64,000 nt of DNA from DASRAP01 sp035277145 (GTDB taxonomy: Bacteria; Gemmatimonadota; Gemmatimonadetes; Gemmatimonadales; Gemmatimonadaceae). The translations under genes were made by a program, and so were the position numbers. Location of the stretch: assembly GCA_035277145.1 (NCBI GenBank), contig DATELA010000054.1, positions 1 through 64,000 on the forward strand, given 5' to 3'. Each line of letters begins with the position of its first letter. Within the stretch, counting starts at the first letter, position 1. The notes under the pieces are model-generated. The model searched no databases and had not been told where the DNA came from. It saw nothing but the letters and a program-made list of their open reading frames with translations. This document shows positions 16,118 to 25,160 of this stretch, piece after piece.

Positions 16118-17698
16118 TTGCGGGTGAAAGACGGAGCCGTCGATCGCCGCCGAAAGGCCGCGGCTGCCCTCGCCGATGCACTGCGAGCGGTGCGTGGGAA
16201 GAACATGGCCGACGGCTCGTACTCCGAGGAGATCGTTTCCCGGGCGCTGCATAGCATCGCGTTGCTCGCCGCGGACGGCACCATCCTCGAGGTAAACGTG
16301 CAGGCCGTTCGCGCGCTTGGAGCCCCCCGCGACGAACTCCTCGGTGTCAGCATCTGGGATGCGCCCTCGTGGACCAACGTCGCCGACCTCCGCCACCGCC
16401 TCCGCGCCGCGCTGTCGGCCGCGAGTCGTGGCGTCACCGTACATCAGGAGTCCGAGCTTCCGGGTGAGTCCGCGACGACCACAATCGAACTGTCGTTCAA
16501 TCCCGTCAAAACGGGCGACGGGACCGTGGTGCTTGTCGTCGCCGAATGGCGCGATGTGTCCGATCGCAAGCGCGCAGAAACCGCGCTCAGGGAATCGGAA
16601 GAACGGTTCCAGCGTATCGTGTCGATCGCTGTCGACGCGATTATTTCCATCGACGACGAACAGCGCATTCTGCTATTCAATCAAGGCGCCGAACAAATCT
16701 TCGGCTATTCCGCCAGCGAAGTACTCGGAAAAACGCTCGATGTGCTGTTGCCGCCCGAACTCGGCGCGCTTCACGTGAAAGAAGTGCGTGCGTTCGGCGA
16801 GGCCAAGGAAGCCGCGCGCCGCATGGGCCAACGCCGGCAAATCTTCGGACGGCGCAAGAACGGCGAAGTGTTTCGCGCCGAAGCGTCGATTTCGAAAGCC
16901 GACATTGGCGGACGCCGCTTGTTCACCGCAGTGCTGCGCGACGTCACCGAACGCTGGTCCGCAGAAGAAGAGAAAACCGAGTTGTTGACCGCAGCGCAGT
17001 CCGCGCGTGAAACCGCCGAGCGCGCCGTCGCTCAACGCGACGAAATGCTCGGCATTGTCTCGCACGATTTGCGCAATCCGCTGAGTGCAATCGGCATGTG
17101 CGCCGAAGTGCTCGCCGATGACGCAACGCCGGCCGATGAGCGCAAGCGTTTGTCAGAAACCATTCACGAATCGGTTGAATGGTGTCAGCGCTTGATCGCA
17201 GACCTACTCGATATTGCAAGCATTGAAGCGGACAAACTGTCCGTCGAGCGTGAATCAGTCGATCCAGTGCTGATCCTCGGACGCGCTCTGAGTTTGTTCG
17301 AACTCCCAGCAACCGAACGCGAAGTCAAGTTGGTGCCCGCCGGCGTTGAACACCTGCCCGCACTGAATGCTGATCCGGAACGATTGCTGCAGGTACTCGC
17401 GAACTTGCTGGCGAATGCGATCAAGTTCACACCGGCGGGCGGCACCGTGACGATGGGCGCAGAAGTCGCGGACAATGCCGTCGTGTTCACGGTGTCAGAC
17501 ACCGGGATCGGAATTCCTGCGGATCAGCTGCCGCACGTATTCGAGCGGCGCTGGCGCGGAACAGCAAAAGGAACGGACCCCGGCACAGGACTCGGACTCG
17601 CGATTGCGCGCGGTATTGTCGATGCGCACGGGGGGCGGATCTGGGCGGAGAGCACGCCTGGAAAGGGGAGCACGTTTCGGTTCGCGGTTCCGCTGTAA
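16118..17698 (+). CDS. PAS-PAS hybrid-less sensor histidine kinase
   Basis: A soluble 526-residue kinase. Two PAS domains (about 33-150 and 160-280), the second with a PAC segment GRRKNGEVFRAE, precede a helical linker and HisKA with acceptor His316 in GIVSHDLRNPLSA. The HATPase has NLLANAIKFTPAGG, DTGIGIP and GTGLGLAIA. No membrane span or receiver is present, so it senses a cytoplasmic cue. The start is uncertain: a TTG at 16118, a GTG at 16124 and an ATG at 16205 are all possible; the ATG start keeps both PAS domains complete. No adjacent regulator; the partner is unknown. Confidence 0.9.
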   Translation: MRVKDGAVDRRRKAAAALADALRAVRGKNMADGSYSEEIVSRALHSIALLAADGTILEVNVQAVRALGAPRDELLGVSIWDAPSWTNVADLRHRLRAALSAASRGVTVHQESELPGESATTTIELSFNPVKTGDGTVVLVVAEWRDVSDRKRAETALRESEERFQRIVSIAVDAIISIDDEQRILLFNQGAEQIFGYSASEVLGKTLDVLLPPELGALHVKEVRAFGEAKEAARRMGQRRQIFGRRKNGEVFRAEASISKADIGGRRLFTAVLRDVTERWSAEEEKTELLTAAQSARETAERAVAQRDEMLGIVSHDLRNPLSAIGMCAEVLADDATPADERKRLSETIHESVEWCQRLIADLLDIASIEADKLSVERESVDPVLILGRALSLFELPATEREVKLVPAGVEHLPALNADPERLLQVLANLLANAIKFTPAGGTVTMGAEVADNAVVFTVSDTGIGIPADQLPHVFERRWRGTAKGTDPGTGLGLAIARGIVDAHGGRIWAESTPGKGSTFRFAVPL

Positions 17699-17710
17699 CT
17701 ACGAGGAAGC

Positions 17711-17771
17711 GAGGAAGAGGGCGAAATGCGAGGAATCCGCTCCTCGCATTTCGCATTTCGCCCTCTTTCTC
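17711..17771. terminator. Hairpin of the agggcgaaatgcgagga type between convergent genes
   Basis: Left arm 17711-17734 (purine-rich) and right arm 17741-17771 (pyrimidine-rich) pair over 24 bases with a six-base loop; the right arm carries an extra partial duplication of gcatttc. It sits between the kinase (ends 17698) and the convergent porin-like gene (ends 17796) and probably acts as a bidirectional terminator. Two relatives lie at 21431 and 22443. Confidence 0.65.
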
Positions 17772-17795
17772 GTCTCCTTGGTTGTCACCCTGCAC

Positions 17796-19172
17796 CTAGA
17801 AGGCGACGACGCCTTCCAGCATAAATCCCCGGATCCGTCCCCCATTGCGGATGTCGGTCGTCGGAAAGTCGAGATACTTCTGCGTCATCCATTCCGCTTT
17901 CAGCAACACGCTTGGCGTGAGGAACCAGCCGCCGCCGAGTTGCGTACGCTGCGCCGACACTTCCGTCGGAATTCCGGTGAGTACACCCGCCGCGCTGTTG
18001 AAACGCGCGCCGACATACGCCTTGTCGTTGCCGAAGCGATAGAGCAGTTCGCCAACGTGTTGCGTCCATGAGCGCTTTACACCGGAATCCGCGAGCGCGC
18101 GGCCGCGTGCCCATTCGATGTTTCCGAAATACTCGAAGCCGCCGAGTTTGATGAACGGATTCACGACCAGCGCGCGCGCTTCCGCGGAAAGTCCAGGACG
18201 GATTGCGCCAGACCAGGCCTGATCTTTCTCCGTCGCTGTCGTGTTCTCGAGCGCCATGTAGTAGCGTGACCCGGCGCGATCACCCGTGTAGAGCGTGTTG
18301 CTGCTCGACTTTGCTGCGACGTAGCCGGACGTCGTGAGCCGTGCGCGGAACGTTTCCGTCAGTTGCTTGTCGAAGCCAAGCTTGCCGATGTACGACGGGC
18401 CGCGCTTTTCCGGCGCGGTAACCTGACCGCGAATCTCACCACCGGTTGCTGCGGCCATCGCGAGCCACGGTCCGGTGCGCACGTACGCTTCGGCACCGAT
18501 TTCCGTGGTAAAGGCGTCCATGATGTAGTTGCCGACGAACGGATTGAACATCGCGTTCCCGTTGTCCGTGCGGCGGAAGTGCGCGTCGCCGTAGTTGATC
18601 TCGAAGTGACCGATCTTGAGCGTCATGTACTCCATCAGCTTGTGCAGCGGCGCGGCGTCGATCGGTGATTCATCGATGAGCAGGAATCCGTCCTTCACCC
18701 AGGTTTCCTGATGGTGCCGCGCAGAGAGATACGACGTCATCGCAACACGAATCCCCGGCGCGAGCTGTGCATTGAGATAGAAGTTCGCGACAGCGTTGTT
18801 GAACCCATTGCCAATCTTGATCAACTGATTCGCGTCGACGTTGTTCACGATCCGCGGTGCGGCCGTGTTCTCGTGATCGATTCCCTGAAACTGCTGTGTG
18901 AACGCGGCGCCGAAGCTCAGCTTGAATCCGGTGTACGTCACGGTGTCCTGCTTCGGGCTCTCGAACATGTTGAGCCCACGCTTGTCGACGGGACGCAGGT
19001 GCTGAATGGTGAACGACGGCTGCGTATTGAGCTCCACCGCCGCAGTGCGCCGCCGTGACTTTGCCGTATCCGCGCTACCACCGGTGGTATCGGTCCGTTG
19101 CGCCGCTATCGTCGTGGCAAACGCGACGCACGCCAGCGCGGTCAAGAATCGAGTCGCGATCATGGATCGCAT
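17796..19172 (-). CDS. Porin-like outer-membrane beta-barrel protein
   Basis: A 458-residue exported protein with a signal peptide (ending TIAAQ). The mature part alternates hydrophobic and polar residues in strand-length blocks, contains many aromatic girdle residues and ends in phenylalanine (EGVVAF), all features of an outer-membrane barrel. I do not recognise the substrate. It is the last gene of an operon with a YceI-family and a DUF3108 protein (seven-base gap to yceI). The order suggests an envelope or lipid-related unit, but that is inference. Confidence 0.75.
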   Translation of the reverse strand: MRSMIATRFLTALACVAFATTIAAQRTDTTGGSADTAKSRRRTAAVELNTQPSFTIQHLRPVDKRGLNMFESPKQDTVTYTGFKLSFGAAFTQQFQGIDHENTAAPRIVNNVDANQLIKIGNGFNNAVANFYLNAQLAPGIRVAMTSYLSARHHQETWVKDGFLLIDESPIDAAPLHKLMEYMTLKIGHFEINYGDAHFRRTDNGNAMFNPFVGNYIMDAFTTEIGAEAYVRTGPWLAMAAATGGEIRGQVTAPEKRGPSYIGKLGFDKQLTETFRARLTTSGYVAAKSSSNTLYTGDRAGSRYYMALENTTATEKDQAWSGAIRPGLSAEARALVVNPFIKLGGFEYFGNIEWARGRALADSGVKRSWTQHVGELLYRFGNDKAYVGARFNSAAGVLTGIPTEVSAQRTQLGGGWFLTPSVLLKAEWMTQKYLDFPTTDIRNGGRIRGFMLEGVVAF

Positions 19173-19179
19173 CTCCGTG

Positions 19180-19779
19180 TCAGGGTTTCAGAAGCAGGTC
19201 GAACTTCACAGTGACTTTCTCGCCGACGCGCAGCGTGCCAAGCATCAAAGTCGGCGGCTTGATGCCGTAGTCCTTCATGTTGAGCTGGTACGCGCCTGTC
19301 ATGCGCAGCGTGCCGTCAGGGCCCTGCACTGCCGTTGCGTCCAGCGTGATGCTCTTCTGCGTACCACTCAGCGAGAGTGTGCCGAGCATTTGCGCGCGCG
19401 TTGTGTCGCCATCTTTGCGCATCTCGTAGGATGCGAGCGTGAACGCGATGGTCTTGAACTCCGTCGCCTTGAGCGCTTTCAGCATGTGATTGTTCATCGT
19501 GCCGTTGCCGCAGTCGAGATCGGCGCTTGGCACAGTGAACTCGACGCTCGCGACACCTTTTTCGCCGACGAGCACCGCACTCACTGCGTCAGTCGTCGCG
19601 CTTTCGACTTTCGCATTCAGCGTCTTCGCGCGGCACTCGAACGAACGCAGCGTTGACGTGCCGGCCACGACGAGCGTGCTCGCTGGCTGAATGCGGAGCG
19701 GCGGATCGAGTTGCACCCACGCAATCGACGTCGCAACCGCGACGAGGAACGGAGCCATGCCAACGATTCGATGCGTCAT
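19180..19779 (-). CDS. YceI-family periplasmic lipocalin-like protein
   Basis: A 199-residue exported protein: signal peptide (about 1-21), then the YceI beta-barrel pattern with STLVVAGTSTLRSFEC, VPSADLDCGNGTMNNHMLKALKA and TLSLSGTQKSITLDATA. YceI proteins bind long-chain isoprenoid or fatty acid ligands in a hydrophobic tunnel. The two cysteines in the barrel may form a disulfide. Its start overlaps the DUF3108 stop by four bases. Confidence 0.88.
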   Translation of the reverse strand: MTHRIVGMAPFLVAVATSIAWVQLDPPLRIQPASTLVVAGTSTLRSFECRAKTLNAKVESATTDAVSAVLVGEKGVASVEFTVPSADLDCGNGTMNNHMLKALKATEFKTIAFTLASYEMRKDGDTTRAQMLGTLSLSGTQKSITLDATAVQGPDGTLRMTGAYQLNMKDYGIKPPTLMLGTLRVGEKVTVKFDLLLKP

Positions 19780-20615
19780 TGGTTTCCTCCTTGTTGTTCA
19801 GGCGCAGTCGCGAGAATCACCGCGTTGCCGCGCGTGATTGACACGGCCGTAAACACAGCCGTGCCAAACACCGGCGCTGCGGTTTCGATGCGCACAGGCA
19901 GCCGGCAATGATCGTCCGTGAGAAACAGCTTGATGACGCCTTCGCGCCGGAATCGCATCGGATCCGTCACGCGCATTTCGACGACGATGGTTCTGAACTC
20001 ACCAGCGTCGGTGCGCGTCACTTCGCGTTTGAGCACGCGCACCGTGACGGGATTACGCGCGGGATCGAAGTGGCGGCGCACGACGTACGTGGTGTCGCCG
20101 CTCAGCGGTAGCGTGCGCACGTAATAGATGAAGGAGAGCTCGTCGAGCGGTGCATCGGTTTCGCTCACCCGCTCCTGGCCGCGCGCGTTGGACCAACGCT
20201 GCTCTCCGGGAAACACCTCGACACGTTCTTCGGTGGTGTTACGTGGCTGGCGTTCGTCTTTCGCAAAGCGCAACACCGCCATGCGTTCCGGATCGAGCCA
20301 GGAGTCGGAGCGGTCGAAGGCGCGGTACCAGCCGAATTGCGCGCGAAACTCTGAGCGCAAATGCAGGGTTCGACTGCCGCGCACTTCGACCGGCCCTTCG
20401 ATCCACATCGAACCGCGTCCAACGGTTCCCACCAGCGTTGCGTGCACGCGGTAGTCGATGCGTTCACCGGCTGCGAATGGAAGCGATGCGTTTGATTGCG
20501 CCACCACGCAGAGGGGAGCAACAGCGAGCAGCGCGGTCGCCGCGGCATGAACTGCGCTCGCGACGTGCTTGCCGTGTTCGCTGTGTACTCGGTGTCCTCT
20601 GTTGGCTCGCCCCAT
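19776..20615 (-). CDS. DUF3108 exported protein
   Basis: A 279-residue protein with the DUF3108 pattern: FAAGERIDYRVHATLVGTVG, a run of antiparallel strands, then RVLKREVTRTDAGEF and KLFLTDDHCRLPVRIE near the end. The signal peptide appears at about residues 18-40 (AATALLAVAPLCVVAQS); the ATG at 20615 has GAGGACC upstream, but a start nearer the signal is possible. Function of DUF3108 is unknown; it is an envelope-type beta-structure. First gene of the three-gene operon ending in the porin-like gene. Confidence 0.8.
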   Translation of the reverse strand: MGRANRGHRVHSEHGKHVASAVHAAATALLAVAPLCVVAQSNASLPFAAGERIDYRVHATLVGTVGRGSMWIEGPVEVRGSRTLHLRSEFRAQFGWYRAFDRSDSWLDPERMAVLRFAKDERQPRNTTEERVEVFPGEQRWSNARGQERVSETDAPLDELSFIYYVRTLPLSGDTTYVVRRHFDPARNPVTVRVLKREVTRTDAGEFRTIVVEMRVTDPMRFRREGVIKLFLTDDHCRLPVRIETAAPVFGTAVFTAVSITRGNAVILATAPEQQGGNQ

Positions 20616-20840
20616 GTGGTCCTCGCAGCCGGTAGGTCAGCGCCTGCGAGTACAGCATCGCCCATTTGCGATCGTTGCAAAGTCGGAGAATCGGCCTACG
20701 TCGCGCCGCCGTTTCCTCACGAGGCGCGTGCGGCATTTCCCTACACGCCGTGGCGGAGACCTCCGACTTCCCACCAGCGTGTGATGCACGAAACTCAAGT
20801 CAACACGTCTTCCTTCTGGCTTCTTACTTCCGACTTCCCC

Positions 20841-21422
20841 ATGTCTCTCTCCGCCCTGCTCCCGAAATGCGACGCACGAGTTGCAGAGCACCGCGTCGTG
20901 AACGGATCGCGCGCTGAGGTGTTCGGTGCGGCGGTCGCGAATGACTTGCTGCTCTCGTCCGCTCTCCGGCCGGCCGGATCAGCGCTGCGGGATCAGCGTG
21001 GCGCCGTATGCGCTCGAGACCTTCCCGAGGTCGGCGAATGGGCGCGCCTGAGCGAGGATTTCTCTCGCGAGATCGTGCTCGGTGGAATCGCGAAGCTGCG
21101 CGCGCGCGATCATAGGTGGATTCGCACGAGCGGCCACGATTTCGAGCGGTTCAATGAACCAGGCCACGTCCGGATTGCCTGCAGTATCTCGGTCACGTCA
21201 ATCGGCGACGGACGATGCGTGTTGAGCTATGAGATCCGCGCCCGTGCGACGGATACCAGATCGCGGAAGCTGTTCGGCTGGATCTGGAAAGCGATCGCAC
21301 CCTTCGTGAGCGTGACCATGCGGGCCATGGCGACGCAGGTCGAGCGCCGACTGACACTCCGGACCTCGCGCGACCTCGGGCTGCGCTACATCCCGGCGGA
21401 CGTGGCCCCAATGGTGACATAA
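20841..21422 (+). CDS. Hypothetical 193-residue cytoplasmic protein
   Basis: Start is placed at MSLSALLPKC (ATG 20841); earlier starts run through the pyrimidine repeat region. No signal or membrane span. The alternation of basic/hydrophobic residues (NEPGHVRIACSISV, RCVLSYEIRARATDTRSRK) and a long C-terminal amphipathic helix resemble a START/SRPBCC-type ligand-binding fold, but I cannot name a family. The 225 bases before it (20616-20840) hold the divergent start region and short pyrimidine repeats (ttcttacttccgacttcc) and nothing else I can identify. Confidence 0.65.
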   Translation: MSLSALLPKCDARVAEHRVVNGSRAEVFGAAVANDLLLSSALRPAGSALRDQRGAVCARDLPEVGEWARLSEDFSREIVLGGIAKLRARDHRWIRTSGHDFERFNEPGHVRIACSISVTSIGDGRCVLSYEIRARATDTRSRKLFGWIWKAIAPFVSVTMRAMATQVERRLTLRTSRDLGLRYIPADVAPMVT

Positions 21423-21430
21423 CTCACTGC

Positions 21431-21515
21431 GAGGAGGCGAGAAAGAGGGCGAAATGCAAGGGCGAGGAGGGTACCACTCCTCGCCTTTCGCATTTCGCCC
21501 TTATTCTCTTTCCTC
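21431..21515. terminator. Hairpin of the agggcgaaatgcgagga type
   Basis: Arms 21431-21469 and 21477-21515 form a long imperfect inverted repeat (purine-rich left, pyrimidine-rich right) with core AGGGCGAAATGC. It lies between two plus-strand genes, ending about 40 bases before the response-regulator start. Related to the hairpins at 17711 and 22443. Confidence 0.65.
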
Positions 21516-21555
21516 GTGGTTCAAGCCGGATGCCTGCTTTGCCGAGAATAGACGT

Positions 21556-21930
21556 ATGAGAGCTCTCGTCGCTGACGATGATCCGGTCGTAACGACCGTC
21601 ATAGCCGCCGCGCTTATGCGTGATGGCTGGCGCGTCACGACGGTGCACGATGCGATGCAGGCCATCATGTTCGCGGGCCGCACGCCTGCGCCGGACGTGA
21701 TTGTGCTCGACCTGAGCATGCCGGCGGGCACGGGCTTTCACGCACTGCAACGTCTAAAAGCGTCGACCAAAACGGCCCAGATTCCGGTCGTGATCCTCAC
21801 CGGATCCGACGATCCCGACGCGCCACAGCGCGTGAAATCACTCGGCGCGCAGGCGTTCGTGACCAAGCCGGTCGACCCGAACGAATTCGCGCAGTACATC
21901 GCGAGCGTCGTACCACCGAACGCTTCGTAA
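21556..21930 (+). CDS. Single-domain response regulator
   Basis: A 124-residue stand-alone receiver starting at MRALVADDDPV. It has the acidic pocket DDD (7-9), phospho-acceptor Asp in VIVLDLSMPAG (about residue 55), Thr in VILTGSDD and Lys in FVTKPVD. It has no output domain, so it acts by protein contact, as CheY-like or DivK-like proteins do. No kinase is adjacent; the orphan PAS kinase at 16118 is one candidate partner, by proximity only. Confidence 0.92.
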   Translation: MRALVADDDPVVTTVIAAALMRDGWRVTTVHDAMQAIMFAGRTPAPDVIVLDLSMPAGTGFHALQRLKASTKTAQIPVVILTGSDDPDAPQRVKSLGAQAFVTKPVDPNEFAQYIASVVPPNAS

Positions 21931-21944
21931 ACCGCCGCGCTCGC

Positions 21945-22433
21945 CTACGGCTCGCGCGAGTCGTCGAATTCGCGCGTCATCTCGATCATCGTTGCACGGA
22001 ATCCCGAACGCGCGAAAAGTGTTTTCGCGTTTTCGTTTGTTGCGGCGGTCATCAACACCACACGCGGAACCCCGCGTTCGCGTAGCGCGGCGAGTGTAGC
22101 GTCGAGTAGCGCGCGCCCAATTCCCTGCTTCTGATGTGCGGCGTCGACGACGATATCGTGCAGCGCTCCAGCTGGTCCGCGCAGCGCCATGTAGTCGATG
22201 CCTTCGACGCCTGCGTAGGCGTAGCCGACGACCGCTCCATTCAATTCCGCGACGAGTACAATCGCGTCGGGATCATCGATCTGTGTGCCGAGGAATTCGC
22301 CGTACCGGCGCTCGGTCTGGTCCGACGCGGTGAGGAATCGTTTCGCGTCGAAGTTCTGGTGCGTTCTGACGAGCAGTGCGCCGAGCCGGCCAAGGGCGGG
22401 AATGTCTGCGGAGGTGGCGAGCCTGATGCGCAT
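21945..22433 (-). CDS. GNAT-family N-acetyltransferase
   Basis: A 162-residue enzyme starting at MRIRLATSAD (ATG 22431-22433). The acetyl-CoA binding motif A is clear: LHDIVVDAAHQKQGIGRALLDA (Q/RxxGxG/A as QKQGIG), followed by VVLMTAATNENAKTLFARSGF (motif B with the typical NxxAxxLFxxxGF). Substrate cannot be read from sequence. Longer in-frame starts run through the hairpin and tRNA-Gly and are rejected. Confidence 0.9.
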   Translation of the reverse strand: MRIRLATSADIPALGRLGALLVRTHQNFDAKRFLTASDQTERRYGEFLGTQIDDPDAIVLVAELNGAVVGYAYAGVEGIDYMALRGPAGALHDIVVDAAHQKQGIGRALLDATLAALRERGVPRVVLMTAATNENAKTLFARSGFRATMIEMTREFDDSREP

Positions 22434-22442
22434 GATACCTGT

Positions 22443-22530
22443 GAGGAAATGAGAAAGAGGGCGAAATTCGAAATGCGAGGAAACTACCGCGTCCTCGCAT
22501 TTCGCCCTCGCCCTCTTTCTCGATCCTCGT
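22443..22530. terminator. Hairpin of the agggcgaaatgcgagga type
   Basis: Imperfect inverted repeat with left arm 22443-22482 and right arm 22491-22530, core GCGAAATGCGAGGA, in the 107-base gap between tRNA-Gly and the acetyltransferase (both minus strand). It would end the tRNA-Gly transcript. Confidence 0.6.
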
Positions 22531-22540
22531 CGTTCGTCAG

Positions 22541-22613
<73 letters not shown>

Positions 22614-22745
22614 GAACTGCCCGGAACCTATGGGTGGGCGGATACTGCGACAAGCGATTCGTGTGACGGGCCTCGCTTGCACACTGGGCCGGCGCGACGT
22701 AGTGTGTTGGCATTGTGATACACCTGCCTCGCATTCATTAGATAG

Positions 22746-25154
22746 GTGAACGAACCCCGGTCGTTCGGCGGCGCGCTGGCGCGCGCATGGCGGTCACTCC
22801 AACGACGACCCGGCTATTTCGCGCTCGCGGTGAGTTCGCTCGCGATCGCGCTTGGCCTCGCGACGACGGTCATCGCGCAGATCGATTCGCTGATGCATCC
22901 GTACACGCCGATGAAAGAGCCGGAGCGCGTGTACTCGCTGTTCGCATGGGGCAATGGTCCACGAGGGAGGCCGAGTCAACCGGACATTGAGTCAGCGTTC
23001 CGAGCGAGTGGCGCATTCGAGACTCTCGCGCGTAGCAGCGTGCGTCCCGTTTTTCTCACGTTGCCGGTGGGAACGATCGCGGTGCGAGCGCGCTACGTCG
23101 GTCGTGAATTCCTGGATCTGATCGGCGCGAAACCGCGCCTCGGCCGGTTGTTCGCACCGGGCGAAACGCACCAGTCAGGCGTTGCCATCGTCAGCGATTC
23201 GTACTGGCGTCAGCATTTCGCGAACGCGAGTTCGCTCGCCGGCGCGTCATTCACGATCGACGATGCAACGTACCAAGTCGTTGGCGTCCTCGATCGCGAC
23301 TGGGAGGCAGCAGGCAATGCGTACGTATGGCTGCCGCCCGAACCAACAGCGCTCAATGGCTTTGAGTACTACACACGCCTCGCACCGGGCGTCTCGGAGA
23401 AGCGCGCGAGGACGCTGATGGCGGACCTCGCGACGCGGTGGACCGAACAATTCGGGACCAGCCAAGATCGGTTTCGTGTGCACGTGCTCTCGCGAAAACC
23501 AAACCCACTGCAGTTGAATGTGTTTCATCGCGCGATGATCGCTGCCGCCGTGTTCATTTTGGTCATTGCGTCCGCGAACGTCTCGGCGTTGATGCTCGCG
23601 CGCGGAATATCGAATCGACGAAACCAGGCGTTGCGGTTGGCGCTCGGCGCCAGCAAGCGCGATTTACTTCGCGATGTCGCCGCGGAAGTGTTGATCATCT
23701 CCGCGAGTGCAGGCGTCCTCGGCGTCGCAATTGCGTATGCGTCGATGGGCATTCTCACGGCGGTAACACCGGTTGAGCTTTCGTGGATCGGACTCAAACA
23801 GCCGAACTGGAGTCCTCGCGTATTCGCGCTCATGCTCGGTGCCGTCGTCGCGAGCGTCGCGCTTGCGGCAGCGATCCCCGCGCTGCACACCGCGCGCATC
23901 GCGCCCGCCGAACCGCTCAAAGACGCCAGTGGGACAACGACCGGCCGGCCAACGAAGCGATTTCAGGTGCTCGTCATCGGTGAACTCGCGCTGTCGATGG
24001 TGTTGCTGTTCGTCGCAGGGGTCATGGCGAAAACTGCCAAGACCGTGGGCGATTTCGATTTCGGCTACGACGCCGCGTCTGTGAAACGCATCGACGCGTA
24101 CGCGGAGATACTACCCGACAGCGCCCCGATCTCATCCGCGCAGCCGCGGCGCGTGCAAGCGCCGCCGATACGATGGAGTCAAGTCGGCGAGGTCATCGCG
24201 AAACTTCGCGCTACACCCGGCGTGCGCGCCGCTTCGTGGGTGGGCACATACAGCGCGACGCGCGGTGTTGTGATGTCGGACGCGACAGCCGTGGTCGACA
24301 GCCTTCTCTTTCAACCGCCCACATTCAACATCGGCCCAGGCTATTTCGACGCGCTCGGTATACCGATCGTTGCGGGCCGCGACTTCGTCGATGGCGACCG
24401 TGCAAGCGGTGCCGTCATTCTGGACCAGCGAGCTGCGCGCAGACTCTTCCCCGACAACGATGCTGTTGGGCGCATGGTTCGACTCGGGCCGTTGAACTCA
24501 CCCGATCGCTGGGTGCGCGTTGTTGGGATCGCGCGAAACGCGATTTACGAGCTCCCACTCGATCCCGTGCTCGAGCCGCATCCGGTGGTTTACGTCTCGC
24601 AGGAAGCGTCGCGGTTTTACGCGTCGTTCATCATACGCGCAGAGCGCGGTGTGGCCGACATCATGCCGGCGGCCAGGCGCACAGTGAGCGCGACGTTGCC
24701 ATTGCAGGTTTCGCTGCGCGGCGAAGACTGGATTGCGCGCTACGCGAGTTTGTTGGCCGCTCGCCGTTTTACCGCAGGATTGTTCACAACTCTGAGCCTC
24801 GCATCATTAGTACTCGCGGCAGCTGGATTGTTCGGCGTGATGTCGTACGCAGTCAGCCAACGCATGCGCGAGTTCTCCGTGCGCGTCGCACTCGGCGCAC
24901 GCCGACCGAACTTGCTGCGTCTCGTATTTCGTGATGGGCTCGTGATGGCACTCGGTGGAACGGGACTCGGCGCTGCGCTCGGAATGTTTGCGGCGTTCGA
25001 AGTGAACGCGTGGTTGTGGGGTGTGTACCCTGTCGACGCGACAGCACTCGTGATTGCGGAGGCGACGGTGCTCGCGGTCACCATGGTTGCGTGCGCAATT
25101 CCGGCGTCGCGCGCAGCAGCGGCCAATCCCGTCGACGTTATGCGCGCAACCTGA
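22746..25154 (+). CDS. ADOP/MacB-type ABC permease 1
   Basis: An 802-residue permease of the FtsX/MacB superfamily in the fused ADOP layout: an N-terminal span (about 20-42), a periplasmic MacB-PCD domain, three spans forming the first FtsX domain (about 260-400), a second periplasmic domain (about 420-670) and a final FtsX domain with three spans ending NPVDVMRAT. Hallmarks include ALRLALGASKRDLLR and VRVALGARRPNLLRLV. There is no ATPase next to it. These proteins are abundant in Acidobacteriota and Gemmatimonadota; substrate unknown. Start is GTG 22746; Shine-Dalgarno is weak. Confidence 0.9.
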   Translation: MNEPRSFGGALARAWRSLQRRPGYFALAVSSLAIALGLATTVIAQIDSLMHPYTPMKEPERVYSLFAWGNGPRGRPSQPDIESAFRASGAFETLARSSVRPVFLTLPVGTIAVRARYVGREFLDLIGAKPRLGRLFAPGETHQSGVAIVSDSYWRQHFANASSLAGASFTIDDATYQVVGVLDRDWEAAGNAYVWLPPEPTALNGFEYYTRLAPGVSEKRARTLMADLATRWTEQFGTSQDRFRVHVLSRKPNPLQLNVFHRAMIAAAVFILVIASANVSALMLARGISNRRNQALRLALGASKRDLLRDVAAEVLIISASAGVLGVAIAYASMGILTAVTPVELSWIGLKQPNWSPRVFALMLGAVVASVALAAAIPALHTARIAPAEPLKDASGTTTGRPTKRFQVLVIGELALSMVLLFVAGVMAKTAKTVGDFDFGYDAASVKRIDAYAEILPDSAPISSAQPRRVQAPPIRWSQVGEVIAKLRATPGVRAASWVGTYSATRGVVMSDATAVVDSLLFQPPTFNIGPGYFDALGIPIVAGRDFVDGDRASGAVILDQRAARRLFPDNDAVGRMVRLGPLNSPDRWVRVVGIARNAIYELPLDPVLEPHPVVYVSQEASRFYASFIIRAERGVADIMPAARRTVSATLPLQVSLRGEDWIARYASLLAARRFTAGLFTTLSLASLVLAAAGLFGVMSYAVSQRMREFSVRVALGARRPNLLRLVFRDGLVMALGGTGLGAALGMFAAFEVNAWLWGVYPVDATALVIAEATVLAVTMVACAIPASRAAAANPVDVMRAT

Positions 25155-25160
25155 CAAAAA

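Noticed and set aside
22443..22530. Part of the acetyltransferase N-terminus (in-frame with it)
   Set aside because: Extension would read through a hairpin and tRNA-Gly; start placed at 22433.
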